A program made the translations under genes and the position numbers. A model generated the notes under the pieces. The model searched no databases, was not told the origin of the DNA, and saw only the letters and a list, made by a program, of their open reading frames with translations. From JAHZFN01 sp965149945 (lineage in GTDB: Bacteria > Bacillota > Dehalobacteriia > UBA4068 > UBA4997), in assembly GCA_965149945.1 (NCBI GenBank), contig CBCTTQ010000017.1, positions 1 to 47,473 of the forward strand: a stretch of 47,473 bases of DNA. The letters are read 5' to 3'. Positions 1 through 8,677 of this stretch are shown in pieces. Position 1 is the stretch's first letter, and every line of letters begins with the position of its first letter.

Positions 1-96
1 GGTTTGAATGAAAAACAGGCGTGAAGCCTTGAAAAATCAATGGTTTTTGAGGATTGAATAGTTAAATCGTAATTTGCAATGGTATTTAAAACATAG

Positions 97-141
97 AAAA
101 TGGCATTCATTAGTCTTACTAAAACCAACAAATGCCATTTT
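97..141 (-). terminator. Probable terminator of the HXXEE gene
   Basis: An 11-bp perfect inverted repeat (arms 97-107 and 131-141, AAAATGGCATT and its complement) lies just past the stop of the reverse-strand gene. The reverse-strand tail is TTTTC, so the hairpin is better than the U-tract. Nothing gene-like is seen in 1-96. Confidence 0.5.
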
Positions 142-147
142 TGATAC

Positions 148-804
148 TTATTTAGCTGATTTCTTGGCAAGTTTTCCTGCTACATCAAATTTCTTGATTT
201 CCTTTTCTGACCAGATATCAGGAGAATTCTTATCCTTCATTTTCTGGATCGGCATCATCAGACAGCCCATGCCGAGAACAGGCTGCAGAACAATTGCAAC
301 AACCCAATGCCACCAAAGCAGGTCATAGTTTGTTACGACATGCCGGATATAAATGACACATAACGGAACAAATAAGAAAATAATGCTGGCCATACCGGGA
401 TTATAAATCGTACCCATTTTCTTGTTGAAAGCAATACCATGAACAAATATCTGTGCTACACCCATGAGAACGATCGCAAGCCCTAACCATAACTGGCTAC
501 TGAAGATAATGCCCAGAATATAAACTGGATACATAAAACCTACGTTACATACGAATGCACTTTTCTTGTTCAATGGATAGCGGTCAGGAACTTCTGTTTC
601 CTCCATGAAAGCTATATTCATTACCATTGGGAAGCCGCCCGGGAATGCATATTCCTCGAATTGATGAACATTAAGAGCCATGAAGCTGAGAAACATTATT
701 TTCGTTAAGAAATCCATATCGCTTCCGCAGAATATAAGGATGAAAGCCTGTACAACAAACAGCACAGCACCAACATAAAACCAGTTGTCACGATACCACT
801 TCAT
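148..804 (-). CDS. HXXEE domain-containing membrane protein
   Basis: This 218-residue protein is hydrophobic, with about six membrane segments. It carries the family signature HQFEE at residues 47-51 (H-x-x-E-E) just after the first helices. The HXXEE family is named for this motif, and its biochemical role is not established. The tail (about 180-218) is lysine-rich and should be cytosolic. The ATG at 802-804 is preceded by a strong AAGGAGGT site (811-818). The gene is divergent from a TetR regulator, which suggests local repression by that regulator (inference). Family call is firm; function is unknown. Confidence 0.8.
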   Translation of the reverse strand: MKWYRDNWFYVGAVLFVVQAFILIFCGSDMDFLTKIMFLSFMALNVHQFEEYAFPGGFPMVMNIAFMEETEVPDRYPLNKKSAFVCNVGFMYPVYILGIIFSSQLWLGLAIVLMGVAQIFVHGIAFNKKMGTIYNPGMASIIFLFVPLCVIYIRHVVTNYDLLWWHWVVAIVLQPVLGMGCLMMPIQKMKDKNSPDIWSEKEIKKFDVAGKLAKKSAK

Positions 805-833
805 AATGGAACCTCCTTGAAATTGTAAAATAA

Positions 834-907
834 CTACACATGTTGTATAATTAAATTATAACAACACTTATTTTCATCATCAACAGACACATTTTATGAA
901 GTGTAGT
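834..907. promoter_or_regulatory. Divergent promoter/operator region between HXXEE and TetR genes
   Basis: The region holds TGTTGT (841-846) facing ACAACA (861-866) around an AT-rich core with TATAAT-like boxes on both strands. A second pair, ACTACAC (834-840) and GTGTAGT (901-907), brackets it. Nested inverted repeats between a TetR gene and a divergent target are the usual site of TetR operators. The regulator-operator link is inferred. Confidence 0.5.
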
Positions 908-926
908 CTAATCAAGAGGAACCGTT

Positions 927-1481
927 ATGAAGAAAAGACCGGATATTGCGGATGCAACAAGACAAAGATTTGTGGATACCTTCTGTAAACTTTATGAAAC
1001 AAAACCAATAGAAAAAATTACTGTAAAGGAAATTGCTGAAAAAGCAGGACATAATAGAGTTACGTTTTATCAGTACTTCCATGATGCTTATGAAATCCTG
1101 GAGTATCTGGAGAATCGTTTGCTGGAAAATGCCAAGAATGCTATTAAAAAGAATATCCGGAGTGAAGATATGTTCTCGCAATTCGAAAAAATATTTGACG
1201 GGATCATAGAAGACGATCCCCAATTGGTCAAGTTATTACTGAGAGGAGCAAATTATAGTACTACTTTGGAACGTTGCAAAGCTGCTATAGTTCCGGTGAT
1301 TACAGAAGTATTGGCAGTAGATGAGAAAGATTACAGAGCAAAAGCAGTGCTGGAATTTTACATTTCAGGGGTTGCATCGCTGCTTAAGTATAAGGTCGAT
1401 AATGATGATAAGATAACGACAGTTGAACTTGGAAGTGTAATAAAGCACATGTTGCAAAACGGTGTGATTACACAGCTGTAG
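927..1481 (+). CDS. TetR/AcrR family transcriptional regulator
   Basis: This 184-residue protein has a TetR-type helix-turn-helix at about residues 20-62. Here ITVKEIAEKAGHNR is the recognition unit, followed by the typical TFYQYF turn and the helix after it. The rest is a variable all-helical ligand and dimer domain; its ligand cannot be predicted. It starts at ATG 927 behind an AGAGGA site. It lies divergent from the HXXEE membrane gene with palindromes in the gap, so the neighbour is the likely target. Length is normal for the family. Confidence 0.87.
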   Translation: MKKRPDIADATRQRFVDTFCKLYETKPIEKITVKEIAEKAGHNRVTFYQYFHDAYEILEYLENRLLENAKNAIKKNIRSEDMFSQFEKIFDGIIEDDPQLVKLLLRGANYSTTLERCKAAIVPVITEVLAVDEKDYRAKAVLEFYISGVASLLKYKVDNDDKITTVELGSVIKHMLQNGVITQL

Positions 1482-1505
1482 ACAAATTTCATTTTACATG
1501 CACAA

Positions 1506-1545
1506 TTTTGAATAATAGAGGATATTCCCTGTTTTTTATTCAAAA
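1506..1545 (+). terminator. Inverted repeat after the TetR gene
   Basis: The arms TTTTGAATAA (1506-1515) and TTATTCAAAA (1536-1545) are perfectly complementary, with a T-rich stretch inside the loop. This is a plausible but weak terminator. The rest of 1482-1680 shows no convincing reading frame. Confidence 0.35.
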
Positions 1546-1680
1546 GAAAATTGGCTTTTCGGAGCAGAAAAAAAGAGTTCCTTTTCGGATAATTGGAAAG
1601 AGAACGGGAACACAAAAAGGGAAAATTTTTGGGCTGAGCGAAAAAAATGTCGAAACCCGTATTTTTTTCTGAGAAATTTG

Positions 1681-1709
1681 TTGACAGCAGAGAAAAGTTG
1701 TGATAAAAT
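1681..1709 (+). promoter_or_regulatory. Strong sigma-A promoter with no conventional gene downstream
   Basis: TTGACA (1681-1686), a 17-bp spacer and TAAAAT (1704-1709) preceded by the extended -10 TG (1701-1702). The predicted transcription start is near 1715. Confidence 0.75.
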
Positions 1710-1714
1710 GCAGG

Positions 1715-1815
1715 TATCAAAGGTGATCTTTGATATGAAACGAGACACTTACTAATCACAACATATTACCGCAAAACAAGAAAACCGGCCGTTGGTCGGT
1801 TTTCTTGTTTTGCGG
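1715..1815 (+). ncRNA. Candidate structured small RNA (pseudoknot plus terminator)
   Basis: The predicted transcript begins with a perfect 8-bp hairpin (TATCAAAG 1715-1722, loop GTGAT 1723-1727, CTTTGATA 1728-1735). The loop is exactly complementary to ATCAC at 1755-1759 in the following linker, so an H-type pseudoknot can form. A 19-bp perfect stem (1769-1787 with 1797-1815) follows. Its upper part, ending in a U-rich run, makes an intrinsic terminator. A six-codon frame (ATG at 1735, encoding MKRDTY) has AAAGGTGA in the first hairpin as its ribosome binding site. No known RNA class was recognised. It could be a small RNA, an orphan riboswitch or a leader-peptide unit. Confidence 0.5.
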
Positions 1816-1850
1816 GGATTGTTTGCAAATCTACTTATTTTTTGTGCTAA

Positions 1851-1879
1851 ACGGAGCCTTTTCCAAAGGCTCCGTTTTA
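1851..1879 (+). terminator. Second intrinsic terminator downstream of the candidate RNA
   Basis: The stem ACGGAGCCTTT (1851-1861) pairs with AAAGGCTCCGT (1865-1875), followed by TTTTATT. It is oriented for the plus strand, backing up the hairpin at 1769-1815. Confidence 0.7.
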
Positions 1880-1928
1880 TTCGTAAATGAGAATGAATAC
1901 TACTGCATTTTATCTCATTTTCAGCATC

Positions 1929-2459
1929 TCATTTTTGATGGGAAGGAAGTGATGATTGCTGCAGTAACTGAAATATTTTTTGGGGAAGTGTTTCCCGGTT
2001 TTTCAAAGTAACTTCGAAAATTTTCAGATCGGGCATTTGATAAATGGGTTTTTGCCAAACAATAGGCCCTTTTCGTAAAACACCGATACAAGGGGTTTGT
2101 TCTCGCAGACATTGGAGCACTTTTTCTTGAAATTCCATAGCGTTTTTTTCCAGAAAACCCAGTTCATCCATAATGATCCAGTCTGCCTGTTCGGCTTTTT
2201 CCAGCAGAGATACGCCTAATTTATTAAAGACTTCGTCATGGGGGAGCATGTTGTTTCCTCGCCAGGTGGCAATGCGGTGCGCGTCATCAATGACGGGTTC
2301 CGTGCCGTATTCTGCTATAAAAACATCACGGCAGTTGGGAATGTGAAAGGTGTAAAAGCCGCCCAGTCGTAGGTTTTGTTCTGCTGTGAGCGCTTGCAGC
2401 GCTTTTTTCAGGACGGTGCTTTTGCCGATTTGGATGCTGCCGGTTAAAAAGAGATTCAT
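1929..2459 (-). CDS. P-loop NTPase of the nucleoside-triphosphatase (THEP1-like) family
   Basis: This 176-residue protein has a Walker A at residues 7-15 (GSIQIGKST) and a Walker B with D98-E99 in the run WIIMDELG. That is the compact layout of THEP1/DUF265-type nucleoside triphosphatases. These enzymes hydrolyse NTPs in vitro, but their cellular role is unsettled. The start has AAGGAAG upstream. The gene follows the MgtC gene by 29 bp on the same strand, so the two are probably co-transcribed. Fold and nucleotide binding are well supported; the substrate is not. Confidence 0.72.
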   Translation of the reverse strand: MNLFLTGSIQIGKSTVLKKALQALTAEQNLRLGGFYTFHIPNCRDVFIAEYGTEPVIDDAHRIATWRGNNMLPHDEVFNKLGVSLLEKAEQADWIIMDELGFLEKNAMEFQEKVLQCLREQTPCIGVLRKGPIVWQKPIYQMPDLKIFEVTLKNRETLPQKIFQLLQQSSLPSHQK

Positions 2460-2488
2460 ATGTGTCGCTTCCTTTGATTTATGAAGTG

Positions 2489-3124
2489 TTATTTTGAAGA
2501 ATCGGGAGTGCGGGAAACGGATTCGGTTGTTTCTTCTTCAGGGGGTGTCGTTTCTTGTTCTGAATGCGCCGCTGTATTCGTTTTTGTGGTGAAGGCTTCT
2601 GTATTTTGCTGTTCTTTTATTTTTTCTTGGTAGAGCGTACGCTTCCGCTCGTCTTTGCTGTTTGCCAAAAATTGATCTTCCATTTGTTCCAGACGGTTTT
2701 TTTTGTCCAGCTTGCTCAAAATCCGTCCGGAACAGAGGATCAATACGATCAGCGCGGTTGCCAGTGTCCCCAGGTAGTAGTAGCCGAATCCGATGCTGAG
2801 CCCCACGCAGGCGGTGGCATAAACGGTGGCGGCAGTGGTCAAACCTCGCACGCCTCCTTTATCCTGCCAAATGACGCCGGCGCCCAAAAAGCCCAGACCG
2901 GTCAAAACGCCTACGGGCAAACGGGTTGGGTCGCGGGTAAAATAATCCATATTTTCAAAACCGCAAAGACCGATGATGGCAATCATGGATCCCGCCACGC
3001 AAATCAGGGCGTGGGTTCTTCTGCCCACAGGTTTTCCGTTTTGATGCCGTTCCATGCCGATCAAAATACCGTAAGCCGCGGCCAACAGTAGTCGCAGGGT
3101 GATTTCCCAGTTTGATAATGCCAT
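2489..3124 (-). CDS. MgtC/SapB family membrane protein
   Basis: The protein has an MgtC-type core of four or five hydrophobic helices. The start region ITLRLLLAAAYGILIGMERH and the later GLTTAATVYATA stretch are typical. A charged tail follows, rich in Glu and Thr, at about residues 150-211. MgtC proteins are inner-membrane factors linked to magnesium and phosphate stress, and family members here are often of unknown role. The start at 3124 (MALSNWE) is preferred over one 12 codons upstream because GGAAGTGATG sits at the right distance. A TGATATAAT extended -10 lies upstream. It is followed by the THEP1-like gene. Confidence 0.78.
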   Translation of the reverse strand: MALSNWEITLRLLLAAAYGILIGMERHQNGKPVGRRTHALICVAGSMIAIIGLCGFENMDYFTRDPTRLPVGVLTGLGFLGAGVIWQDKGGVRGLTTAATVYATACVGLSIGFGYYYLGTLATALIVLILCSGRILSKLDKKNRLEQMEDQFLANSKDERKRTLYQEKIKEQQNTEAFTTKTNTAAHSEQETTPPEEETTESVSRTPDSSK

Positions 3125-3160
3125 GATCATCACTTCCGATTTTTTATTTTTTCTTTTCAT

Positions 3161-3518
3161 AAATTATATCATAAAATGACCGTAGGGAAAAGCCGATTTT
3201 ATTTTTTCATAAGGTTTGACAGGAAAGGAGCGGGAAATTTTTTGTCAAGCGGGAAAATAAGGAGGAAAACAGAGAACCTCGCCATTCCTCAGCAAAGAGA
3301 ATCGGGAAAATCTTTTGGCTGCCGAAAACAGAAGAACAAATAGGGCGGCTTTTGAACTCTCAGGGGATGAAAAAAGACGAGGTTTTTGTTTTTTTATAAA
3401 GCGGGGACTGATCAGAAAAACTTTTCATACCGAGAAAAATATAGTATAATGAAAAAAAGTATAAAAACGCGCGGTTGATACCGCGGATGAAAAGCAAAAG
3501 ACAAAAGAGGAGTCATTT
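3161..3518 (+). promoter_or_regulatory. Intergenic region with the polA promoter
   Basis: No gene is seen. A promoter for polA is supported by TTTTCA (3422-3427), a 17-bp spacer and a perfect TATAAT (3445-3450). A small hairpin, CGCGGT-TGAT-ACCGCG (3470-3485), falls in the 5' leader just before a GAGGAG ribosome binding site. The reverse-strand MgtC promoter is at the other end. Confidence 0.6.
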
Positions 3519-6158
3519 ATGCGAAATAAATTTTTGATTATTGACGGTAGTTCTCTGATTCATCGGGCGTTTTACGCCTGGCCTCTGCTTACCAATGGGG
3601 AGGGAGCCTTTACAAATGCTGTCTATGGGCTGGCGATTATGATGAACAAGGTGCTGGAGACAGAGAACCCGCAAAAGGTAGCTATTTGTTTCGATAAAAG
3701 CAGAATCACCTTTCGGACAGCGCTTTTTGCCGACTATAAAGGAACCCGAGGCGCCACGCCTGAGGAGTTAAAGCCCCAGTTTGCTCTGGCGAAAATCATG
3801 ATGGAAAAAATGGGCGTTACCTGGGAAGAAACAGAGGGATATGAGGCGGATGATATCATCGGTACTTTGTCTCGTCTGGGCAGTGCGGAAAACGAGGTGC
3901 GAATTTTGACAGGGGATCGGGATTCCTTTCAGTTAATCGGTCCCCATATCAAAGTGATGCTGACCAAAAAGGGGATTACCAATACGGAACTTTGGGACGA
4001 AGAGACGCTTCGAGAACGCTATGATTTGACAGCGGAACAAATGATTGATTTGAAGGCGCTGATGGGCGATGCTTCCGATAATATACCGGGTATTGCCGGC
4101 GTGGGAGAAAAGACTGCCTTAAAGCTTTTAAAGGAGTTCGGTACCTTGGACCAAATTTTGGCACAAGCGGAGACCATCAAAGCCAACGGGCTGCGTAACA
4201 AGGTGCTAAGCGGGCGGGAATCCGCTTTGCTCAGCCGCCGATTGGCAACCATTGATCGCCATATGGAAGAAAAATTTCCTCAATTGGCTGATCTGGAACG
4301 CTATCATTATCAAAAAATTCCGTTGGAGGATAACCCCGCTTTAATAGAATTTTACCGTCAGATGAATTTTTCCAGCCTGTTGAAAACCGTAACGGGAAAA
4401 ACTTCCCAAACGCGGCAGGCGGTGAATTTGACACAGGGGCTGTTTGCTGAGGAAGCCGATGGGAAAACCGGCGTGGTGACGGATTTTCAACAGACGGCGG
4501 TTGATATTACGACGTCGGGGTGTTGCGCGCTTTGCGCGTATCAGGATGTATTGGCGATTCAGTATGATCGGGACGGGCAATCCCAAATTCAGGTGGCGCC
4601 GTTGGCGGAATGGGCGGCGTCAGCGGAAATGAGGCGGGTATTTGCCGATCCCGATCTGTTAAAATTAACTTACCAAGGTAAGGTTTTGCGGGTAAAGCTG
4701 CACAGTCTCGGTGCAGAACTAAGGGGTATTGCCGATGATGTGGAATTGATGGCTTATTTGTTGGATCCCGTGGCGGGTTCTTATGCGCCGCATTTGCTGG
4801 GGGCAAGCTATTTGAAGACACCGTCAGTGGACGAAAAAAAACACGCTCGGGAAGAATTGGCGGCGTTGGATGTAGGATTGCTGTCGGAATTGGCTCAGGT
4901 TTTACGCCGTAAGTTGGAGGACGAGCAGTTACTTGCTTTATACCAAAAGATAGAACTTCCCCTTTCCGCGGTTTTAGCGGAAATGGAAGAAAACGGTATC
5001 ATTGTGGATAAGGAAGTTCTGCGGCGGATTGATCTGGAGCTTTCTGTTCAGGAAGCGGAACTGACCGCGGAAATTTATGATATGGCGGGACGGAATTTCA
5101 ATATCAACTCCCCCAAACAGTTGGGTGAAGTACTCTTTACGGAAATGGGTATTCCGCCGGTAAAAAAGACCAAAACCGGTTATTCGACCAATCAGGAAGT
5201 ACTGGAGACCTTAAAAGGGGATTATCCTATCGCGGCGTTGATTTTGCAATATCGGACAGTTAACAAACTGCGTTCCACCTACGCGGTGGGACTGCAGGGA
5301 TTAATTCAGTCGGACGGGCGTATTCATACTTCTTTCAATCAGACGGTGACTGCGACGGGTCGGTTATCTTCCGCCGATCCTAATTTGCAAAACATTCCTG
5401 TGCGGGAAGAAATGGGCAGAAAACTGCGGCAGGCCTTTTTGCCCCAAGGGGATCACGTTTTGATTTCTGCCGATTATTCTCAAATTGAGTTGCGGGTGCT
5501 GGCTCATATTTCCGATGATAAGGTGTTGCAGCAAAGCTTCATCAACGGGGAAGATATTCATGCCCGCACGGCAGCGGAAGTCTTTGGGGTAGACATTCAG
5601 TCGGTTACTCGTGAACAACGCCGTCGGGCCAAAGCTGTTAATTTCGGTATTGTCTATGGCATCAGCGATTATGGTTTGGCTAGGGATTTGGGTATTACCA
5701 GAGCCGAAGGCAAAGAATATATCGAAAAATATTTAGCGGGATATGACGGGGTACGATTTTATATGAAGAACATTGTGGAAGAAGGACGGAAAAAAGGTTA
5801 TGTCGAAACGTTGTTGGGGCGGAAACGCTGGTTACCGGATTTGCATAATCGTAATTACAATCGTCGCAGTTTTGCCGAGCGGACTGCTCTCAATACGCCT
5901 ATTCAGGGAACAGCGGCGGATATTATGAAAATTGCGATGTTGAAAATCAATGCTCGTCTGAAACGGGAGCATCTGGAGGCTAAAATGCTGTTGCAGGTTC
6001 ATGACGAATTGATTTTAGATGTCCCTCCGGAAGAAGAAACCGCAGTGGCGCGTTTACTGAAAGAAGAAATGGAACAGGTTTATCCGCTGGCAGTGCCGAT
6101 GACCGTAGATTTAAAAAAAGGAAAAGACTGGTATCATATGGAGCCGTTTTCTTTTTGA
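3519..6158 (+). CDS. polA: DNA polymerase I
   Basis: This 879-residue family A polymerase fills gaps in excision repair and removes Okazaki primers. The N-terminal 5' nuclease domain (about 1-290) shows the metal-binding runs YEADDIIGTL, GDRDSF and GDASDNIPG. The polymerase domain (about 470-879) has motif A DYSQIEL (near 651), the O-helix RRRAKAVNFGIVYG (near 700) and motif C VHDE (near 827). The middle 3'-5' exonuclease-like region lacks the catalytic Asp/Glu of the DxE, NxxxD and YxxxD motifs, so proofreading is probably absent, as in Bacillus-type enzymes. It leads the conserved polA-mutM-ytaF-coaE block. A GAGGAG site precedes the ATG. Confidence 0.97.
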   Translation: MRNKFLIIDGSSLIHRAFYAWPLLTNGEGAFTNAVYGLAIMMNKVLETENPQKVAICFDKSRITFRTALFADYKGTRGATPEELKPQFALAKIMMEKMGVTWEETEGYEADDIIGTLSRLGSAENEVRILTGDRDSFQLIGPHIKVMLTKKGITNTELWDEETLRERYDLTAEQMIDLKALMGDASDNIPGIAGVGEKTALKLLKEFGTLDQILAQAETIKANGLRNKVLSGRESALLSRRLATIDRHMEEKFPQLADLERYHYQKIPLEDNPALIEFYRQMNFSSLLKTVTGKTSQTRQAVNLTQGLFAEEADGKTGVVTDFQQTAVDITTSGCCALCAYQDVLAIQYDRDGQSQIQVAPLAEWAASAEMRRVFADPDLLKLTYQGKVLRVKLHSLGAELRGIADDVELMAYLLDPVAGSYAPHLLGASYLKTPSVDEKKHAREELAALDVGLLSELAQVLRRKLEDEQLLALYQKIELPLSAVLAEMEENGIIVDKEVLRRIDLELSVQEAELTAEIYDMAGRNFNINSPKQLGEVLFTEMGIPPVKKTKTGYSTNQEVLETLKGDYPIAALILQYRTVNKLRSTYAVGLQGLIQSDGRIHTSFNQTVTATGRLSSADPNLQNIPVREEMGRKLRQAFLPQGDHVLISADYSQIELRVLAHISDDKVLQQSFINGEDIHARTAAEVFGVDIQSVTREQRRRAKAVNFGIVYGISDYGLARDLGITRAEGKEYIEKYLAGYDGVRFYMKNIVEEGRKKGYVETLLGRKRWLPDLHNRNYNRRSFAERTALNTPIQGTAADIMKIAMLKINARLKREHLEAKMLLQVHDELILDVPPEEETAVARLLKEEMEQVYPLAVPMTVDLKKGKDWYHMEPFSF

Positions 6159-6202
6159 ACGGAAAATAGAAGATTGGAAATAGGAAAAAGAAGGTGAACG
6201 AT

Positions 6203-7045
6203 ATGCCGGAACTGCCGGAAGTAGAGACGCTGCGCCGAAGTCTTTTGCCTCTTGTTAAAGGCAAGTGTTTGCGAAAAGTGGAAATCTGTCAGCCCGTTGT
6301 GCTGGCTGCGGGGACAGTGGAAGATTTTATCGCTTTAGCCGGGGCGAAAATTACCGCTATCGAACGCCGCGGCAAGTATTTGCTCTTTTTCCTTGAAAAG
6401 GACAACGAGCGGAAAATTATGGTTGCGCATATGCGCATGACGGGAAAATTAATTTTTCATGAAACGGAAATTCCTCGTGCCAAACATGAACATGGGCGGT
6501 TTTATTTTACCGACGAATCGTTGTTGTGTTTTGAGGATGTTCGGCGGTTCGGTCGTCTTTGGTTGGTGTCACCGGAAAATCTGGATACCGTCAGCGGGCT
6601 TTGCACATTGGCACGGGAACCGTTGGATGACGCTTTTACCGAAGATTATTTGGCGGAACAGCTGAAACATCGACAAAAATCTTTGGTGAAAGGGGCGTTG
6701 CTGGATCAGCGAGTAGTGGCCGGTTTGGGCAATATTTATGTGGATGAGGTGTTATATGCGGCGAAGGTTCATCCCGCGCGACGGGTAGGAACGCTGAGCG
6801 AGGAGGAAATGACGCGTTTGACCGCGGCAATGAAATCTATTTTACGAGAAGCCATTGAACGCCGCGGCACCACTTTTCGAGATTATGTGGACGCCAACGG
6901 AGACCGTGGCGGCATGCAGGGGTTTCTCAAAGTTTTTCAGAGAGAAGGGCAGCCTTGCGTGAGATGCGGCGCCCTGATTCAACGGGGAAAATTTGTGGGC
7001 AGAAGCAGCTATTTCTGTCCCCATTGCCAAAAGGAGGAATGCTGA
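6203..7045 (+). CDS. mutM: Formamidopyrimidine-DNA glycosylase
   Basis: This bifunctional base-excision enzyme removes 8-oxoguanine and cuts the strand. The mature N-terminus must be Pro (PELPEVE), so the start is fixed at 6203 rather than three codons earlier. AAGGTGA is suitably placed. The catalytic P1-E2 pair is present after Met removal. The C-terminal zinc finger has C252, C255, C272 and C275 with the spacing C-x2-C-x16-C-x2-C. Length (280 residues) is usual. It sits 44 bp after polA, and the two act in the same repair route. Confidence 0.96.
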   Translation: MPELPEVETLRRSLLPLVKGKCLRKVEICQPVVLAAGTVEDFIALAGAKITAIERRGKYLLFFLEKDNERKIMVAHMRMTGKLIFHETEIPRAKHEHGRFYFTDESLLCFEDVRRFGRLWLVSPENLDTVSGLCTLAREPLDDAFTEDYLAEQLKHRQKSLVKGALLDQRVVAGLGNIYVDEVLYAAKVHPARRVGTLSEEEMTRLTAAMKSILREAIERRGTTFRDYVDANGDRGGMQGFLKVFQREGQPCVRCGALIQRGKFVGRSSYFCPHCQKEEC

Positions 7046-7117
7046 CGGACAGGAATCACCAAAAGAAGACCATATTCATATATCAAAATAGAATACGGAT
7101 GATATGGAGTGGTTCTT

Positions 7118-7723
7118 TTGTCAATAACCTGTTTTTTGGCAGTTTTGGCTTTGAACACGGATAGTTTTCTGATTGGGATTGCCTACGGCGCCGGACGCAT
7201 TCGGGTCAGCCGACGCGCTAAAATGGGCATTTCTTTGGCAGCGGCGCTGGCTTTATTGCTGACTCTTTGGCTGGGCAATGGCTTATCGGGATTGCTGGCG
7301 GAGAAGGTCAGTGGATGGTTGTCTTCGGTTTTGCTGTTTTGCTTTGGCTTGACGCTGTTGTTTGGTTCTTCTGAGGAAAATCAACTGCTCAGCTGTCCCG
7401 CCCAAGCAGACCAAAACGGAGATCGTATTATTTCACCGCGAGAGGCAGTGTTGTTGGGAAGCGCGTTGTCGGCAGATTCTTTAGGAGCCGGATTTTCCTT
7501 AGGGCTGTTGGGAGCGAGCTGGTTGGCGGCGCCAATGTTGGTATTTGTGTTGAATCTTGGTTTATTGACGGCAGGAGAATGGATAGGCAACAAATTGCTT
7601 GCGGGAAAGGGCAGGAGACTGCGACGATTGGGAAGAGGACTCAGTCGAGTTTCGCCGCTGATTCCTGGCCTGGTTTTGATATTGCTGGCTGCTTGGAATG
7701 TTGCTTCTTGTTTGTTGCTTTGA
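7118..7723 (+). CDS. ytaF: Sporulation membrane protein YtaF (MntP-like fold)
   Basis: This roughly 201-residue polytopic protein resembles the MntP/YtaF family: two repeats of three helices with conserved Asp in the first and fourth helices (ALNTDSFLIG and SALSADSLGAGF). B. subtilis ytaF lies in the same place between mutM and coaE, and the family is common in spore formers. The likely start is the TTG at 7118, eight bases after GGAG (7106-7109). The GTG at 7109 overlaps that site and is less likely. Transport substrate is unknown. Its presence is modest evidence for an endospore-forming lineage. Confidence 0.82.
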   Translation: MSITCFLAVLALNTDSFLIGIAYGAGRIRVSRRAKMGISLAAALALLLTLWLGNGLSGLLAEKVSGWLSSVLLFCFGLTLLFGSSEENQLLSCPAQADQNGDRIISPREAVLLGSALSADSLGAGFSLGLLGASWLAAPMLVFVLNLGLLTAGEWIGNKLLAGKGRRLRRLGRGLSRVSPLIPGLVLILLAAWNVASCLLL

Positions 7724-7741
7724 TGGAAAAAAGGAGGAATA

Positions 7742-8368
7742 ATGGCGGTTTTTGGGTTGACAGGAAATATTGGCAGCGGGAAAAGCACTGTCGGCAAACT
7801 ATTGGCGGCGGCGGGGTTTTTGCATATTGACGCGGATTTCGTGGGAAGGATTGTTGTGGAGCCGGGACGCCCCGCTAACGCGGAACTACGGCGGGAGTTC
7901 GGCGCTGAATTTTTTGATGAAGCAGGTCATTTGCGCCGCAAAAAATTGGGCGCCTATGTGTTTGCCCGCCCTGAGCGGCTGCGCCGACTCAATGAAATTA
8001 CCCATCCCGCTATTCGTGAAGAAATTTTGGCGCGGATTGCTGCCGGAAAAAGCCAAAATCCCCTGCGGCATATTGTAGTAGAGGCGGCACTTTTGCTGGA
8101 AACCGGTATGGATTCTTTGGTGGATCGCGTTCTTTTGGTGACAGCAGCCGATGAGATTCGTCTCAAAAGAGTGATGGCGCGGGACGGTTTGGAGCCGCGG
8201 TTGATTCGAGACCGTATGGCTCGACAAATGCGCCAGGAGGAAAAAGAAAAGTTCGCCGATTATCATATTGTTAACGACGGCACCTTATCGGAACTGAAGA
8301 CGCAAGTGGCGGCGTTTCTTTCTTCTTTGGAAGCGGAAATTTCTGAGATCCCGAAAAAAGACGGCTAA
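7742..8368 (+). CDS. coaE: Dephospho-CoA kinase
   Basis: This enzyme phosphorylates the ribose 3'-OH of dephospho-CoA, the last step of CoA synthesis. It has a P-loop at residues 8-16 (GNIGSGKST), the CoaE-typical HIDADFVGR region and the HPAIREEI and VEAALLLETGM motifs. Length (208) is standard. An AAGGAGG site precedes the ATG, and the gap to ytaF is 18 bp. The gene keeps the order seen in Bacillus. Confidence 0.95.
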   Translation: MAVFGLTGNIGSGKSTVGKLLAAAGFLHIDADFVGRIVVEPGRPANAELRREFGAEFFDEAGHLRRKKLGAYVFARPERLRRLNEITHPAIREEILARIAAGKSQNPLRHIVVEAALLLETGMDSLVDRVLLVTAADEIRLKRVMARDGLEPRLIRDRMARQMRQEEKEKFADYHIVNDGTLSELKTQVAAFLSSLEAEISEIPKKDG

Positions 8369-8677
8369 AAAGTCGGAAAGCCATAAGCAAAAAAGCTCAA
8401 TCAAACGAGATAAGAGGAAATAAAAAGAATAAAAAAATAAATTTTAAAAATTTCAGAAGCGCTAATGATAAAGGAAACAGCGGCGATCGGATGTATTTTG
8501 GGGCGGAATATGCCGAGATTTCTCTGTGGTTTCGCCTTTACGAATCTTTGTGGATTTGATATAATGATTTTTAAAGATGAGCGTTTATGCGTTATGCATT
8601 CTTTGCAGCGATTATTTTGGATAGGATATTGTTGTGGATGAGACTTCAGAGGAAGCAATACGGTTAGGAGATTTGTT
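8369..8677 (+). promoter_or_regulatory. Intergenic region with the promoter of the transglycosylase operon
   Basis: No gene is seen. TTTACG (8537-8542), a 17-bp spacer and TATAAT (8560-8565) preceded by TTTGA form a good promoter for the downstream gene, leaving a leader of about 105 bases. Confidence 0.6.
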
